Below, in pieces: positions 1 to 10,144 of a stretch of 64,000 nucleotides of DNA. The position numbers were made by a program, and so were the translations under genes. Numbering within the stretch: the first letter of the stretch is position 1; every line of letters starts with the position of its first letter. The DNA comes from Oxyruncus cristatus (lineage: Eukaryota; Chordata; Aves; Passeriformes; Cotingidae), in assembly GCA_013399855.1 (NCBI GenBank), contig VXAY01006780.1, positions 315,827 to 379,826 on the forward strand. Direction: 5' to 3'. Below the pieces are notes generated by a model. The model saw nothing but the letters and a program-made list of their open reading frames with translations. It made no database searches and was not told where the DNA came from.

Positions 1-1302
1 TCCCACCCCCTTTCCAGCACACACCGCTCAGATGCTGCCAGCATTTGAGCGTGTTTTCATGGACACTGCCGGGTGTGCGCATTCTTCACATCACTTGGGA
101 TCTTTGAAAAAGTTCACAGACAAACTATTTAATAAATTCAGCACTCCTGCGACCTACTGATTTCTACACTGGGTAGGGATCTGAGGGAATTCTCGTCTTT
201 AATTATTTCCCCACAAGGCTACTACAGGAACAGCTGTGCCGAGGGCTAGTGAGCTCTGAGTCAGAGGGGTCAGAAGTACCAGGAGAGGTGATGGTCCCTT
301 CGCAGCTCTACCGGGGCAAGTGAGGGGGTGGGGTGGAAGTCCCTTCCCAGCTCTACCAGGGGATGATGATGACAGTCCCTATCCAGCCACGCCACCTAAC
401 TTGTGCCTTGGTGGGGATCAAAGTACACCCCTCCACCACAGAGCACCTCGTGCTGTGAAGCCATGGCAGCTTCCCAGGATTGCCTCCTCTTCCTCTGGGA
501 CTCCAAGAGCAGGGAGCCCCCACGGTAGGGCCAGTGCTCTGTGGTGGGGCAGTGCCTGTGCCGTGACTGTGCGAGGCTCCTTGTGCCCTTGCCGCCCAGC
601 ACATCCCACCACTCAGCACTGCATCCCACCACCCAGCATTACTTCCCCGTGCCCAGTGAGATGGGACATAGGGCACCCACCTTGCCAAGCCGTCCAGGGA
701 CAGCTCAGGTGGCTCCCCACGGAACCTACTAAAAACATAAGTGGCCTGGTAAGCACAACGCCATATTTACATTAAAGAATGTGCAGTGCGGCATGAGCTG
801 GAGCTTCATCTCGGTGCACCAGGGATTTTATTATGGAAACAGCCCATCGTGCTTTTCAAAGTCCTTTAATGTATCCTAAGTACCATCTCTCCTTCAGAGA
901 CCTCTTCCAAACTCCTTTTGTTTAGTCTGTTGTTGCTAATTAACCCTCCTGAGCTGTTTGCTCCCTGCTCTGCTCCAGAGGCCTGACCTTTCACTGAAGA
1001 CATCTGATATTTTAAAACTCTGATTAAAATTTTTTCAGTATTGTGCTTTTTCAATGAACAAAAGGCTTTTGGTATGAACAAAAATGAATTATCTGAAATA
1101 TTTGGGTTTGTTAATATGTATCAATTTGCCACAACATTTTATGCATGAGCAAAAAATGTCTTTAATAAAAAAAATTAGTTACTCCACAGCATTAAAAATT
1201 ATAGGTTTTCCCTGCTTATTCATTCATTTGAAATACATCAGAAATAACAGAAATTTAAAAAATACAACTGAATTAATAATTACAACTGTGGGACACAAAC
1301 AC
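1..1302. other. Non-coding single-copy stretch
   Basis: No gene is recognisable. About 300-720 is GC-rich with C-rich runs; the open frames on both strands there are chance frames without domains. The part after about 860 becomes AT-rich, with runs of A and T around 1080-1290 just before a CR1 tail. A short direct repeat lies near the start and is listed separately. Confidence 0.6.
294..362. repeat. Imperfect 45-bp-period direct repeat
   Basis: The segment 'gtcccttcgcagctctacc' recurs 45 bp later as 'gtcccttcccagctctacc'. A weaker third partial copy ('gtccctatccagcc') starts at 375. It looks like a degenerate minisatellite or duplicated relic. The repeated unit faintly resembles a CR1 3'-end block, but too little is left to assign a family. 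Confidence 0.55.
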
Positions 1303-1358
1303 TGCAGTTGGACTTGGTGATCCGTGTGGGTCCCTTCCACCTCAGCATATTCTATGAC
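1303..1358 (+). mobile_element. CR1 LINE 3'-tail fragment
   Basis: The segment reads 'ttggacttggtgatcc', then 'gtgggtcccttccacctcag', and ends in a single 'attctatga'. This is the terminal block of the CR1 subfamily whose tail says 'gatgatccttgtgggtccc'. Only about the last 55 bp survive, so it is an old, severely 5'-truncated copy. Confidence 0.75.
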
Positions 1359-2930
1359 TGGTTCTCAGCACTGTTACAATTTGGTCACACCCTTCAAAGG
1401 AGTCACTGTGGCTGATCCATGGTGGGTGCCACCTGCCATGAGTCCCTTTCCTATTGGGACTTCTGCCCTTAACTCTAAGAGTTTGGCTGGCAAACCAGGA
1501 CCCAGAACCTTCTCACTTCTGCTTTCAAATGGGCATGTACTGGACTGCTCCGCAGCTCTAATGAACTCGTTTTCAGTAGAAGTGAGGCCTTGAAAGACGA
1601 TTGCTTGATGCCAAAACATTTCCAGCTTGATGGCATTATAGCGTGATACCACTAACCAAACTGAGCAAAGGTCTGATGATGGAACAAACCCAAAGTGACT
1701 CCGAAAACAAAGGAAAAGTAGAAACAGAGCCACTGGTCTTCCCAGTGGATCACCCAGCGCAGGTGTGCAGCGCTGTTGGGCACTAACACCTCATCATCAG
1801 GGCACCTTGGCATCAGTGCTTTCCCAAGACATGCACAGAGCCCATCAAAGAGCACATTGTGGCAGCTGAGAGCGCACATGAGTGTCCCACCCATTTTAAC
1901 ATGGGAGGTAACTGGTCCCACATCTTCTGTCATGGCTGCCCACAACACAGGTCTGCAGAGAGAATGCAAAGCAAAGGCATCAGGTTGAGTTTAGGTCAAT
2001 GAGGTGAAACAAACGTGCCTGGGAAGCTTCCAGTTGAGTTTCTTGGGTTTCCAGAGACCTTGAGTAGCACACAACTGCACAGATTGAGCACATAATGACC
2101 AGTCATGCACCGCCGGTACTCTGACCGTATTTCAAAGGGTTTTCAAGTCACCTTTAACTTTTCCAGTAATATTTTGGGGATTCCATAGTGATGGATATAT
2201 TTCAGGGATACATGTGATGGAGCTGGGGTGTCAGCATAGCACGGCCTTGGTGAGGCACCCACCTTATGTTGTTTACCAAAAGCTTCCTCCTGCATCCCCA
2301 TTTTTCTTCATCTGGAAGTTTCCCTGTCTGTAGCCCTGCCAGATTCCTGTCCATTTTCACTGCCCTGTGATGGTGAATTCTGCAGCATTTAGAAGTGTGT
2401 CTGAAGTTGGAATTCTGGCTGCTGCTTGGGACAGCAGAAGAGCCTGCATGTGTTGGGGGTTTGGGGACAAAAGCCCCTCAGTGAGAAAAAGGCTTGTTCA
2501 GAGAAGAACAAAGATTTCTGTCAGCTTTGGCAACCAAGAGATGTCTTTGGCAGCAGAGGTGATGCTCTGCTCTGCACCTGTGCCACCCATTCTGTGTCCC
2601 TCAGCTACCACCTGCGTTATTTTTCATTTTACTTACAGAAACACTTGTGCCTGCTTTTGTATGTAACTGCATTTTTGTTTTCTTCCTCATGCTTTAAAAT
2701 GTTTTGGGTTTTTTTTTATCATTTCATACGTTGCTGAAAATGCCTTCAGGCATGAAGTTCTTTTTTGTTTTTGCAACAGTTTCCCAGCCAGCCGTAATTA
2801 TTTTAAAACAATCTATCAAAAACCACTCAGCTCCACTTGGAGAGGTGCCCAGAGTCCCTGCAGAGGCCATCCCCATGCCAGGCAGAAGCCTTTTGGGCTG
2901 TTAACCCATGAAGACAGAAGTCTCACTGAA
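1359..2930. other. Non-coding stretch, no gene seen
   Basis: The sequence is mixed in composition. Frames up to about 120 codons (1374-1733 on the minus strand) show no domain or family resemblance. A T-run around 2710 and a T-rich patch near 2760 are the only low-complexity features. Confidence 0.55.
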
Positions 2931-3189
2931 CACCCTCAAGTTGTACCAAGGAAGGTTTAGATTAGATATTAGGAAATATTTTGTCATGGAGAGGGTTGTA
3001 AAGAATTGGAACAGGCTGCCCGGGGCAGTGGTGGAGTCACCATCCCTCAAAGGGTTCAAAAACCTGTGGATGTGGCAGTTGAGGATATGGTTTATTGGTG
3101 AACATGGTTGTGGTGCTGGCTTGGTAGGACTCAATGACCTCAGAGGGCTTTTCCAATCTTAACAACTATGTGATTCCACGATTCTATGA
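2931..3189 (+). mobile_element. CR1 LINE 3' end
   Basis: The copy begins at 'ccctcaagttgtaccaagga', followed by 'tttagattagatattagga', 'caggctgcccggggcagtgg' and 'gagtcaccatccctcaaagg'. It continues through 'caatgacctcagagggct' to a degenerate tail 'tgattccacgattctatga'. It covers the end of ORF2 and the 3' untranslated region, and is 5'-truncated. An 84-codon frame across it is a relic, not a gene. Confidence 0.93.
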
Positions 3190-5331
3190 AATATTTGAGC
3201 AGCCTTGCCCTGCCCTCCCTGATTATGGTGAACCCAGTGCAAATGGGTACCATCACCAGAGCAAATCCATGGGCCTTAGGGAGCTCTGACTCTGAGCAGT
3301 GACCATGGCACATGTGGTTTTTAGGGAGAAGTCATCAGAATAAGTGACTATCTGCCTCCTTTCCCCATCACAGAAAGCAGCACCGTGGTGGAGAGGCACA
3401 GGGCACAGGTCCTGGGGCTGGAGGATGCTCACCATCATGACACGTGCTGTGCCACACACTCCACCAGCCCTGTATCACTGGCTGCTTCCCTGTGAGCTCC
3501 CAGAGACAGCAAGAGATATTAAATCCTCCAGCCATCCTGGGAATGAAAAGGAGATAAGAAGAGTCAAGTAGAGTGGAGATGTTTTCCCCTACCACAGACT
3601 ATTTGGAAGCTGAAAAATTGACTTTCATTTCATCCATTTTAATTCTGAAGGGCAGGCGAGCCACGGCCTGGCTCTCCACTGTTGGTGCTTTGTCATCCCG
3701 ACACTGCAATTTTGCAATAGATGACGGGAAAGTCCTACGGATGCCAGACCCTGGGGGAGATTTTGAGGGCACACAGCTTGCAGAGTTGGGAGCAGAGGTC
3801 CAGGGCATCCCCTCCTCGCCCCCTCACAATGGCAGGGCAGCAATAGCAAAGGATATTCTGGTGCGAGCGGTTAATCTAAGTCTGAGAAACCCACCAGACT
3901 GGGGAATTGGCTCTTTTTGTAAACAAAGGGAAGTTCCCTCCACTTTCCATTCCCTGCCGAATGGCTGAGCACTGGAAAAGAAGACCTGAGTAAGAAAAAC
4001 CTGGCAGAATTTTCCTTTCACTGGTTTTCCAGCTTTCCCACAAGAAGACACAATTCTTACTTAGTTCAAAACCTTCATACCATGGAACCCCATCCAAGGA
4101 GGCTGCAGAGCAGCACCTGCAGGGTTTGAGGCAGAAATGACCCTCCAGCATCCCAGCCTGACCTGACATGTTCCTCTGACTATGGATATGGTGGGAGCCT
4201 CAAAGGCCCAGGGTGGGAGTAAGGAGGGAATTCTGCTGCTCTCCTTGCACAAGACATTAAGGTGCTGCTGATATGCTGAGCTCCCTTCCCCTCTCCCTCA
4301 GATGAGGGCAATCCTTCTCAGAAGGGCATGTCGGTATACCTGTTACCTGTTACCCCACTCTATGATTTCCCCAGTTTAACTTTACTTATATAATATCACA
4401 TCTTTATGTATCTCTTTTTTTCAGTATATGGCAGCACAAGCAACAGGTAAGTCAGTGAAATTCCTTCTGGTTTTCCCTGTGATTAAAGTCCCGCTATTCC
4501 AGGGAACATAAAGCCCAGTCACAGAATGTCATCTACTCCTTAAGCATCATTTCGTGATCATAATGCTGTCATCAGAAGCGTGTTTCAAGTGTGTGTTTAA
4601 CAGCCCAGGGACAGTCACCTGTAACAAATTCCTGGCTGGGACTTGTTTAAATCTAACAACCTGCCTTCCTAGATCATATTGGATCGGTGAGTGCACACTA
4701 CTCTTTGGAATTAGGTTTGTATAAGGAAAGATTAGCCTTGTATAACATAATGTTACATTTTGTTGTTCTGAGCTATACTAAATGTAAATCATGTCTCAGA
4801 CACAATAATAATTCAAACGGGAAACGCAAAAAGGGAAGACATCAATATGAAAAAGGAAGATAGGCTGTATAGGAACACAGTGCATTTGGAACAGGTTTTG
4901 AAAGTCAAATACACACCTTTATTTGCAATGCTCTGGTACTGTTCAGTTACCCAATGAATTTCTGTGAAATAATGTCATATCTGCACCTTTATGAATGGCA
5001 CAGCTGGAGGAGAATGGGAATAAGGCAGCAGCAACTCGGAGCTGGCAGAGAAGCACCCTCATAATCAGCATTACCTCTGCCTCTTCCAATTGGACAGAAA
5101 CATGGAAATCTGGAAGATTATACAGGTTTCCTTCAATGAAAGGACTGAAGGAAGCACTTCCTAACATCTCAGAAATAAATAATGCAACTCTGTATTTAAA
5201 TAATGCTATATAAAAACTGAATTAAAGTGGAATTAAAATAGAGCACAGGGACAGAATTCTTCGCCTCATTATCTGCAGTGGAGAGGCAAGGCCTTCAGGC
5301 GCAGGGTGCTTTCTCCAAGAGGAGATCTTAC
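3190..5331. other. CR1-free non-coding stretch
   Basis: No coding gene is visible. Sequence after about 4350 is AT-rich and holds a 22-nt exon-like segment (listed separately). The block around 4680-5220 is AT-rich with oligo-A patches and contains no recognisable repeat. Confidence 0.5.
4425..4446 (+). other. Candidate 22-nt microexon (unproven)
   Basis: A pyrimidine tract ending 'tctctttttttcag' is followed by 22 nt and then by 'gtaagtcagtg', a consensus-quality 5' splice site. A branch-point-like 'tttaact' lies about 47 nt upstream. One frame reads Tyr-Met-Ala-Ala-Gln-Ala-Thr plus one base. I do not recognise the peptide. Twenty-two nt is not a multiple of three, so optional inclusion in a coding transcript would shift frame. 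Pairs of splice motifs this close can arise by chance in 64 kb. Confidence 0.2.
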
Positions 5332-5435
5332 CTGTGCTGTGAGGACACAGACACTGTACCTGCCTGGGGGTGGATGATGAGCAACATGCTTGAAAATCAT
5401 CACGGGACCCAGGCAAACATCACCCATGGGCTCTA
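5332..5435 (-). other. Candidate 104-nt exon on the minus strand (unproven)
   Basis: Read on the minus strand, 'cagcttcccctcag' precedes a 104-nt segment that ends 'cagcacag' directly before 'gtaagatctcc'. Only one frame is open across it. It includes Met-Ile-Phe-Lys-His-Val-Ala-His-His-Pro-Pro-Pro and ends on a complete Gln codon. No family is recognised. The acceptor tract is short. The frame continues 5' and 3' of the splice motifs, so splicing is not required to explain the openness. Confidence 0.18.
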
Positions 5436-8400
5436 CTGAGGGGAAGCTGTGGTGCCTCAGCCTGTCACAGAGGGGACTCCGAGCAGGGAAAGGACCTTCT
5501 CCCAGGAGCAAAGCTGAGTGGAGCAGCCTGGCTTGGGCCAACCTGTTTCCTCCAGGAGGCTGTAAAAGAGCTGTGGGCAGAAGGCGCTGGGAGGGTGCTG
5601 TGGGTGCTCTGTGTCGTCACAAAGTCAATACAGGGGGACATGGGACTTGGGTAGGTGCATGGCCTCAGTTCAACTTGAATTAGGCTAGTCTTCATTCTCC
5701 TTCAAAATGTGCTTTAGCTACTGTGAGGATATTTTCAGTTCACCCAGGAAAGTTCTCATTGTGTTTCTTCTTGCTGCTGCTGCTTGTCCTGAGCCCATCT
5801 GTTGAGTATTGAGGCTGGTGCCATGACCTATGTGGCACTAGAAGAGCTCTCTGCTAGAACTGCAGCAGAGCTTCAGCTTCCAGAGAGCTCTGTAATGGAG
5901 GAGCTGGAGATGTTCCCAGCAGGACATGGGAAGGAGAAAGAGCAGCTCTCTGCAGGGAGCATGGAATTATCAGGGAGCAGCACTCTGGTCACTTGCTTGC
6001 TCGGCAGTGGCACAGAAACATTTTATCACCAAGGCTGGCCTGTCCTCCTGGGCCGTGTTGGGGGATCTGTAGTGAAAGTGTCATACCTCTCTTCCTTGCA
6101 GTGCCCTGGGCAGCCCCTCCCTCACTGGCAGCAAGGGGTCCTGCAGTCGTCCCCCCACTGCTTGGATCCATCTGCTCCCATGCAGCCCTTGCCTTTCACA
6201 AGATTTTTTTGTGGACTGTGCAGCTCCTGTGCTCCCAGGAAGCTGTAATAAAACCAGGGGCACAAAGGTCTTGAGTGGGTCAGTGGGGCTGCTGGAGGAG
6301 TCTGTATCAAGAACAAAGATGGCTCCAGCCCCTGCCCTGAAGAAGGGCCAAGTGCTGCCCTTGTAACACAAACTACTCCCTGACGATGCACGGTTTGGGT
6401 CAGTGAGGGTACAAGCCAACTCTGCCATGCCTCGGGCACATCAGCAGTGCCCTCTCCAAGCAGCAGCTTGTACAGATGTGTAAATAGAAAATGTCAGTTT
6501 GCTTCTTGAGGGATCTATTGTTTGGTGGAACAACAATAACAGTTCCCCAATGTCCTTCCCCAGTAAAGAGTCCGTATTCCTGCAGAGATCGGCTTTGCTT
6601 ACTGGAACACTAAACCTCCCGGTAATTACCAGGAAAAGCTGACTCACTCCACACAGCTTCTCCGTAAGAGCCGGGATGGAGCTCGGCAGGTCTCAGGCTG
6701 GGAAAGCAGCTCTGATGCCGCCTCATTACTGATGGGGCTTTCTAGATCTCTGAAATCATCCTGGTGTTCTCCTTTAATATTTCATGGCATGCTCTGAGTG
6801 CTGCCATGTAATGCTGGGAGGAGACAGTGCTTGGGGCCGAGTGTTACAGGAATAATGGGGGAGGTCAGCAAAATGGGATGATAGAAATGTTTCTATGCAC
6901 TCAGGAATCTGAGATGTGGAATTGATTTATGAGATTAATATGGTGCTGGAGGAGTTGTGTGGGGTGTAGGGTATTAAAACCAAGGCCGTGTAGGCTAGGG
7001 AAGTAGTTATTCCTGCAACACGACTGACAGCATTCTACAGTGATAATTTGAATTTCCAGCATTGTAGCTTGTATGACTTGGGTGTGCAGTCAGGGTTTGA
7101 ATCAGCTGGGGCATGTGTTGAGTTTTCTCTTCATCTCTGAGCCAGAGCTGGTGCAATGGGGGTGGAGGTGTCCACTAGTGAAGCTGCTTCTGCAGTGGCT
7201 GTCCAAGAGATGAAAATACTGAAGCAGTTTAATGCCATGTCTAGCTGGGAAATGATGGGAAAGAAGTGAGATTCTGAAGCTGGTAACTTTTGACTTTGTT
7301 TGGGAAAGTTTACAACTCTAGTTTATTACTCCTTGATTGGATATACTGTGCTGTCTGAAATGAAGCTAAAACTTCAAGGGCCTTGTTTGTTTGGGATATC
7401 GCTGAGGTAGGTCACACAAACCATTCCTACCAGCACCCAGGTTGTCCTGTGTTCCCTGAGATAGCCTGACCTCTCAGCAAGCAGAATGCCTGCTGTGCTG
7501 GGGCACAAACACCTGAGTAGGTACTGAGAGCATCACTGTGTGTGTGGGGTCACTGTGACTGCAGCTCTGTGGCTGCCATCCCATAGTGTCTTGTTGAATT
7601 TCAGTGAAGCTGCTGTGCCTACAGGCTCTGACTGTGTCCATTTTGCTCACAGTATTCATGGGGGCTAAAACTCATCTCCTTGAACTCGTGGTCTCCTGGT
7701 GCTTCCAGACCCCTCTTTTGGAGACTGCTTTCAAAGGAGGCTGGGATGGCTCTTCCCTACATGGGTAAATTCATGCATGAGCAAGGAAACACCTGCTTTC
7801 TGTATTTCCCACAGGGTGCTCATCCCATTCTGGGACATGACACAAGGGTCTCATCCTGTCTCCATTGCCATGAGATGTGGTCAGGGGACTCTGGAGGTGA
7901 AATCTTTCTGTTTTGGAGTAGAGAACCTTCAACCCTCCATGAGATCTGGCCAACCCTGCCTCCATATCAGACCTAAAACCAAGTCCATTCTTTAGGATTC
8001 GAAAGAAGCTGATTGTTTTCCTGCAGCTTGAAACAAAGGCATAGAGTGGTATTCCCATGTTTGCAGACCAAATCTTTCTGAGCAGATGGCAGAGCAATAG
8101 GGGAGGCTTTGGGCAGCTGCTGCTCCCCCGTAAACCGGAGGGACAGACAGAAGGTGGGCGTCCGAAGAACAAACACTGCACAGGACTCCGGAGTGGTAAT
8201 AAATTAGAGGCAAGAGTTGGAACAAGGCCACGAATGAGAATTTAACTGCACCCTTCTTGTGTTTCCTAAGACTGAACCATACTGGCTAGGAGTCATTCTG
8301 GAGGAAATGAAAAGCTGATACCTGATGAAATCTCGGGGTGAGAAACTGCATGTGATGAGTCCCGGATTGAACAAACTGTGTCATTAATGGGGGTACAATG

Positions 8401-10056
8401 TCTGAATCCACCTTCTGCAACTTGGATGTGTCAAGTATTGGCTCAGCAACAATTTATCACTTGAGGAGCACTGCACAGACCAAGCGTGCTCAGACTGTGA
8501 CCACCTCCTCCTCCTGCTGATTAATGGAAGATGAGGTAGGCAGGGGGTGATCAAGAATAGCCATCCCAGGTGTCCCGGAGGATATTAGGAGGTTTGTTGT
8601 GTTTGACCTCCATGAAGTTAACAACAGACAGAGGAGACAACCTGTTCAGTCTGTTGGGCGCTGCAGACCCGTGACCCACACTCCCCAATAACCAGCCCGC
8701 TCCAGGATCCATGTGGAGGTGAGATGTGAGTTCATTCCAAAACATCAGGGGTTCTCAGACCTCAGTGTGTTTTGGCAATGTTTGTCAAAGATCTGCATCT
8801 TCTGGCTTTACAGGAGTCAGAAAACAGAGGGACTGATGGAAATAACTTTTCAGTGTGGATACTTGACTAAAAGAACCCTCTCTGTTGGTAGACAGACTAA
8901 AGAAAACAGACAACACTGGATATATCTTCTTACTGGTTGGCTCGGGAGTCCACTGGTACTTGGGAGAAAGCCAGCAGCAACAAATGTCTGCCATTTGTGT
9001 CGATGCTCTCATAAGGTCTCACAGAAACATCATGTTATCCTTTTCAGCAAACTTGGCTAAGCATTTCAGACCATCCTAAATTCTGTTTTATTTTGAAGGA
9101 TTAAAGCAAGTGAGAACTTCTGTTCAGGATGCATGGGAATTTTTAGAGGACTGTGAAATAAGATACGTGTAAGGAGGCTTTTTGTAATACACCAGAGAAA
9201 AATATTTATATTAAAAAATGAGATGAATAAATGGGAATTCAAATCCAAGGTTGTATAGTTGTTTTTTTGTTGTTTTTTCTTTTTCTTTTTTTTAACATCA
9301 ACTTTTGAAGGTGATCCAAGCAGACAAGCATTATCTTCTGCTGCAGTATATCTCCACTGTGCCTACCCTTGACTGGCTAATGCAAAAAGCAAACCCGTTG
9401 CAGGAATCAAATAACAACTGTTGTCCAGGGAAAACAGCCATGTACAATTCCAGCTGCTGCTGGAACATCAACAAAAACGCGCTGTGAGTAGTGCTGGTGT
9501 GGCAGCCCACGGTGCAACAGTGATGGGAGGTCACCATCACGTGAGGAGGGTTTGGTGCTCTCCTGACCTGTGGGGAGGTGCCCCTCTGGGGCTGGATCCC
9601 CCATGCTGGCCCTTCAGTTTGCTTGTTTCCTCTGGTTTCTGGGCAAGTTTTCAATGATTGTGTTCTGAGGCTGGGAAGGGGGAAATGCTTTTAGCAGAAC
9701 AAAGAACACAGCTTTGGGAAAAGGCCATGGTGACAGTGGTTGGTGACTAATGCTGAGCATAGAGATGGGCCTCAATGAGGAAAACAACCAGGATTTAGGG
9801 ACAAGGAAATGATGCTTAACAAAAAGGGGTGAAGCCTTGGGTTGGGAAGGGGAATACTTGGTTCCCAACAGAGCAATTGCCCTCTGCTGGTGCACACTTG
9901 GGTAGTTTCAGCTGGGAATGGCTTTTCACATCTGTGCTGGGGACCTAGTTTGAAACAGGCACAGAGAGCTTCCTCCTGGAAGGGAGGGCTTGCAGACTAT
10001 GCCAGCCTGCATTGCCCTGGGTTGACTTCTCAGCAAGAGAACTGAGCAAGTTGTTT
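5436..10056. other. Long CR1-free non-coding stretch
   Basis: No gene or repeat family is recognised over about 4.6 kb. A 148-codon frame at 5802-6248 lacks any domain. The parts around 6720-7330 and 8250-8520 are moderately AT-rich and look like ordinary unique sequence. A T-rich low-complexity tract near 9.26-9.29 kb is listed separately. Confidence 0.5.
9259..9293. repeat. T-rich low-complexity tract
   Basis: Almost uninterrupted T with single G and C interruptions ('gtttttttgttg', then 'ttttttctttttc'). It could be a decayed minus-strand poly(A) tail, but no retroposed body is recognisable next to it. Confidence 0.8.
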
Positions 10057-10144
10057 AACTTGGTCTGATGGAAGGTGTCTCTGCCTATGGCAGGGGGGTG
10101 GAACAAGACAGTCTGTAAGGTCCCTTCCAACCCAAACCTATGAC
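10057..10144 (+). mobile_element. CR1 LINE 3'-tail fragment
   Basis: The order 'ttggtctgatggaaggtgtc', 'tgcctatggcagggg', 'gtggaacaagacagtctgt', 'aaggtcccttccaaccc' and 'aaacctatgaca' matches the last 90 bp of the CR1 group that carries the 'accttccactagaccagg' complement. It is heavily truncated, with one terminal repeat. Confidence 0.88.

Noticed and set aside
5802..6248. 148-codon plus-strand frame
   Set aside because: No recognisable domain and no splice or promoter context. The composition looks like translated GC-rich intergenic DNA.
9249..9262. 'ggttgtatagttgt', identical to the 3' part of mature let-7
   Set aside because: The 5' half and seed of let-7 are absent and no hairpin forms; it is a chance match next to a T-rich tract.
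3190..10056. tRNA, rRNA, snoRNA or CRISPR-like structures
   Set aside because: I looked for box A/B promoters, cloverleaf stems, long rRNA-like conserved words and regularly spaced repeats here and in the rest of the window, and found none.
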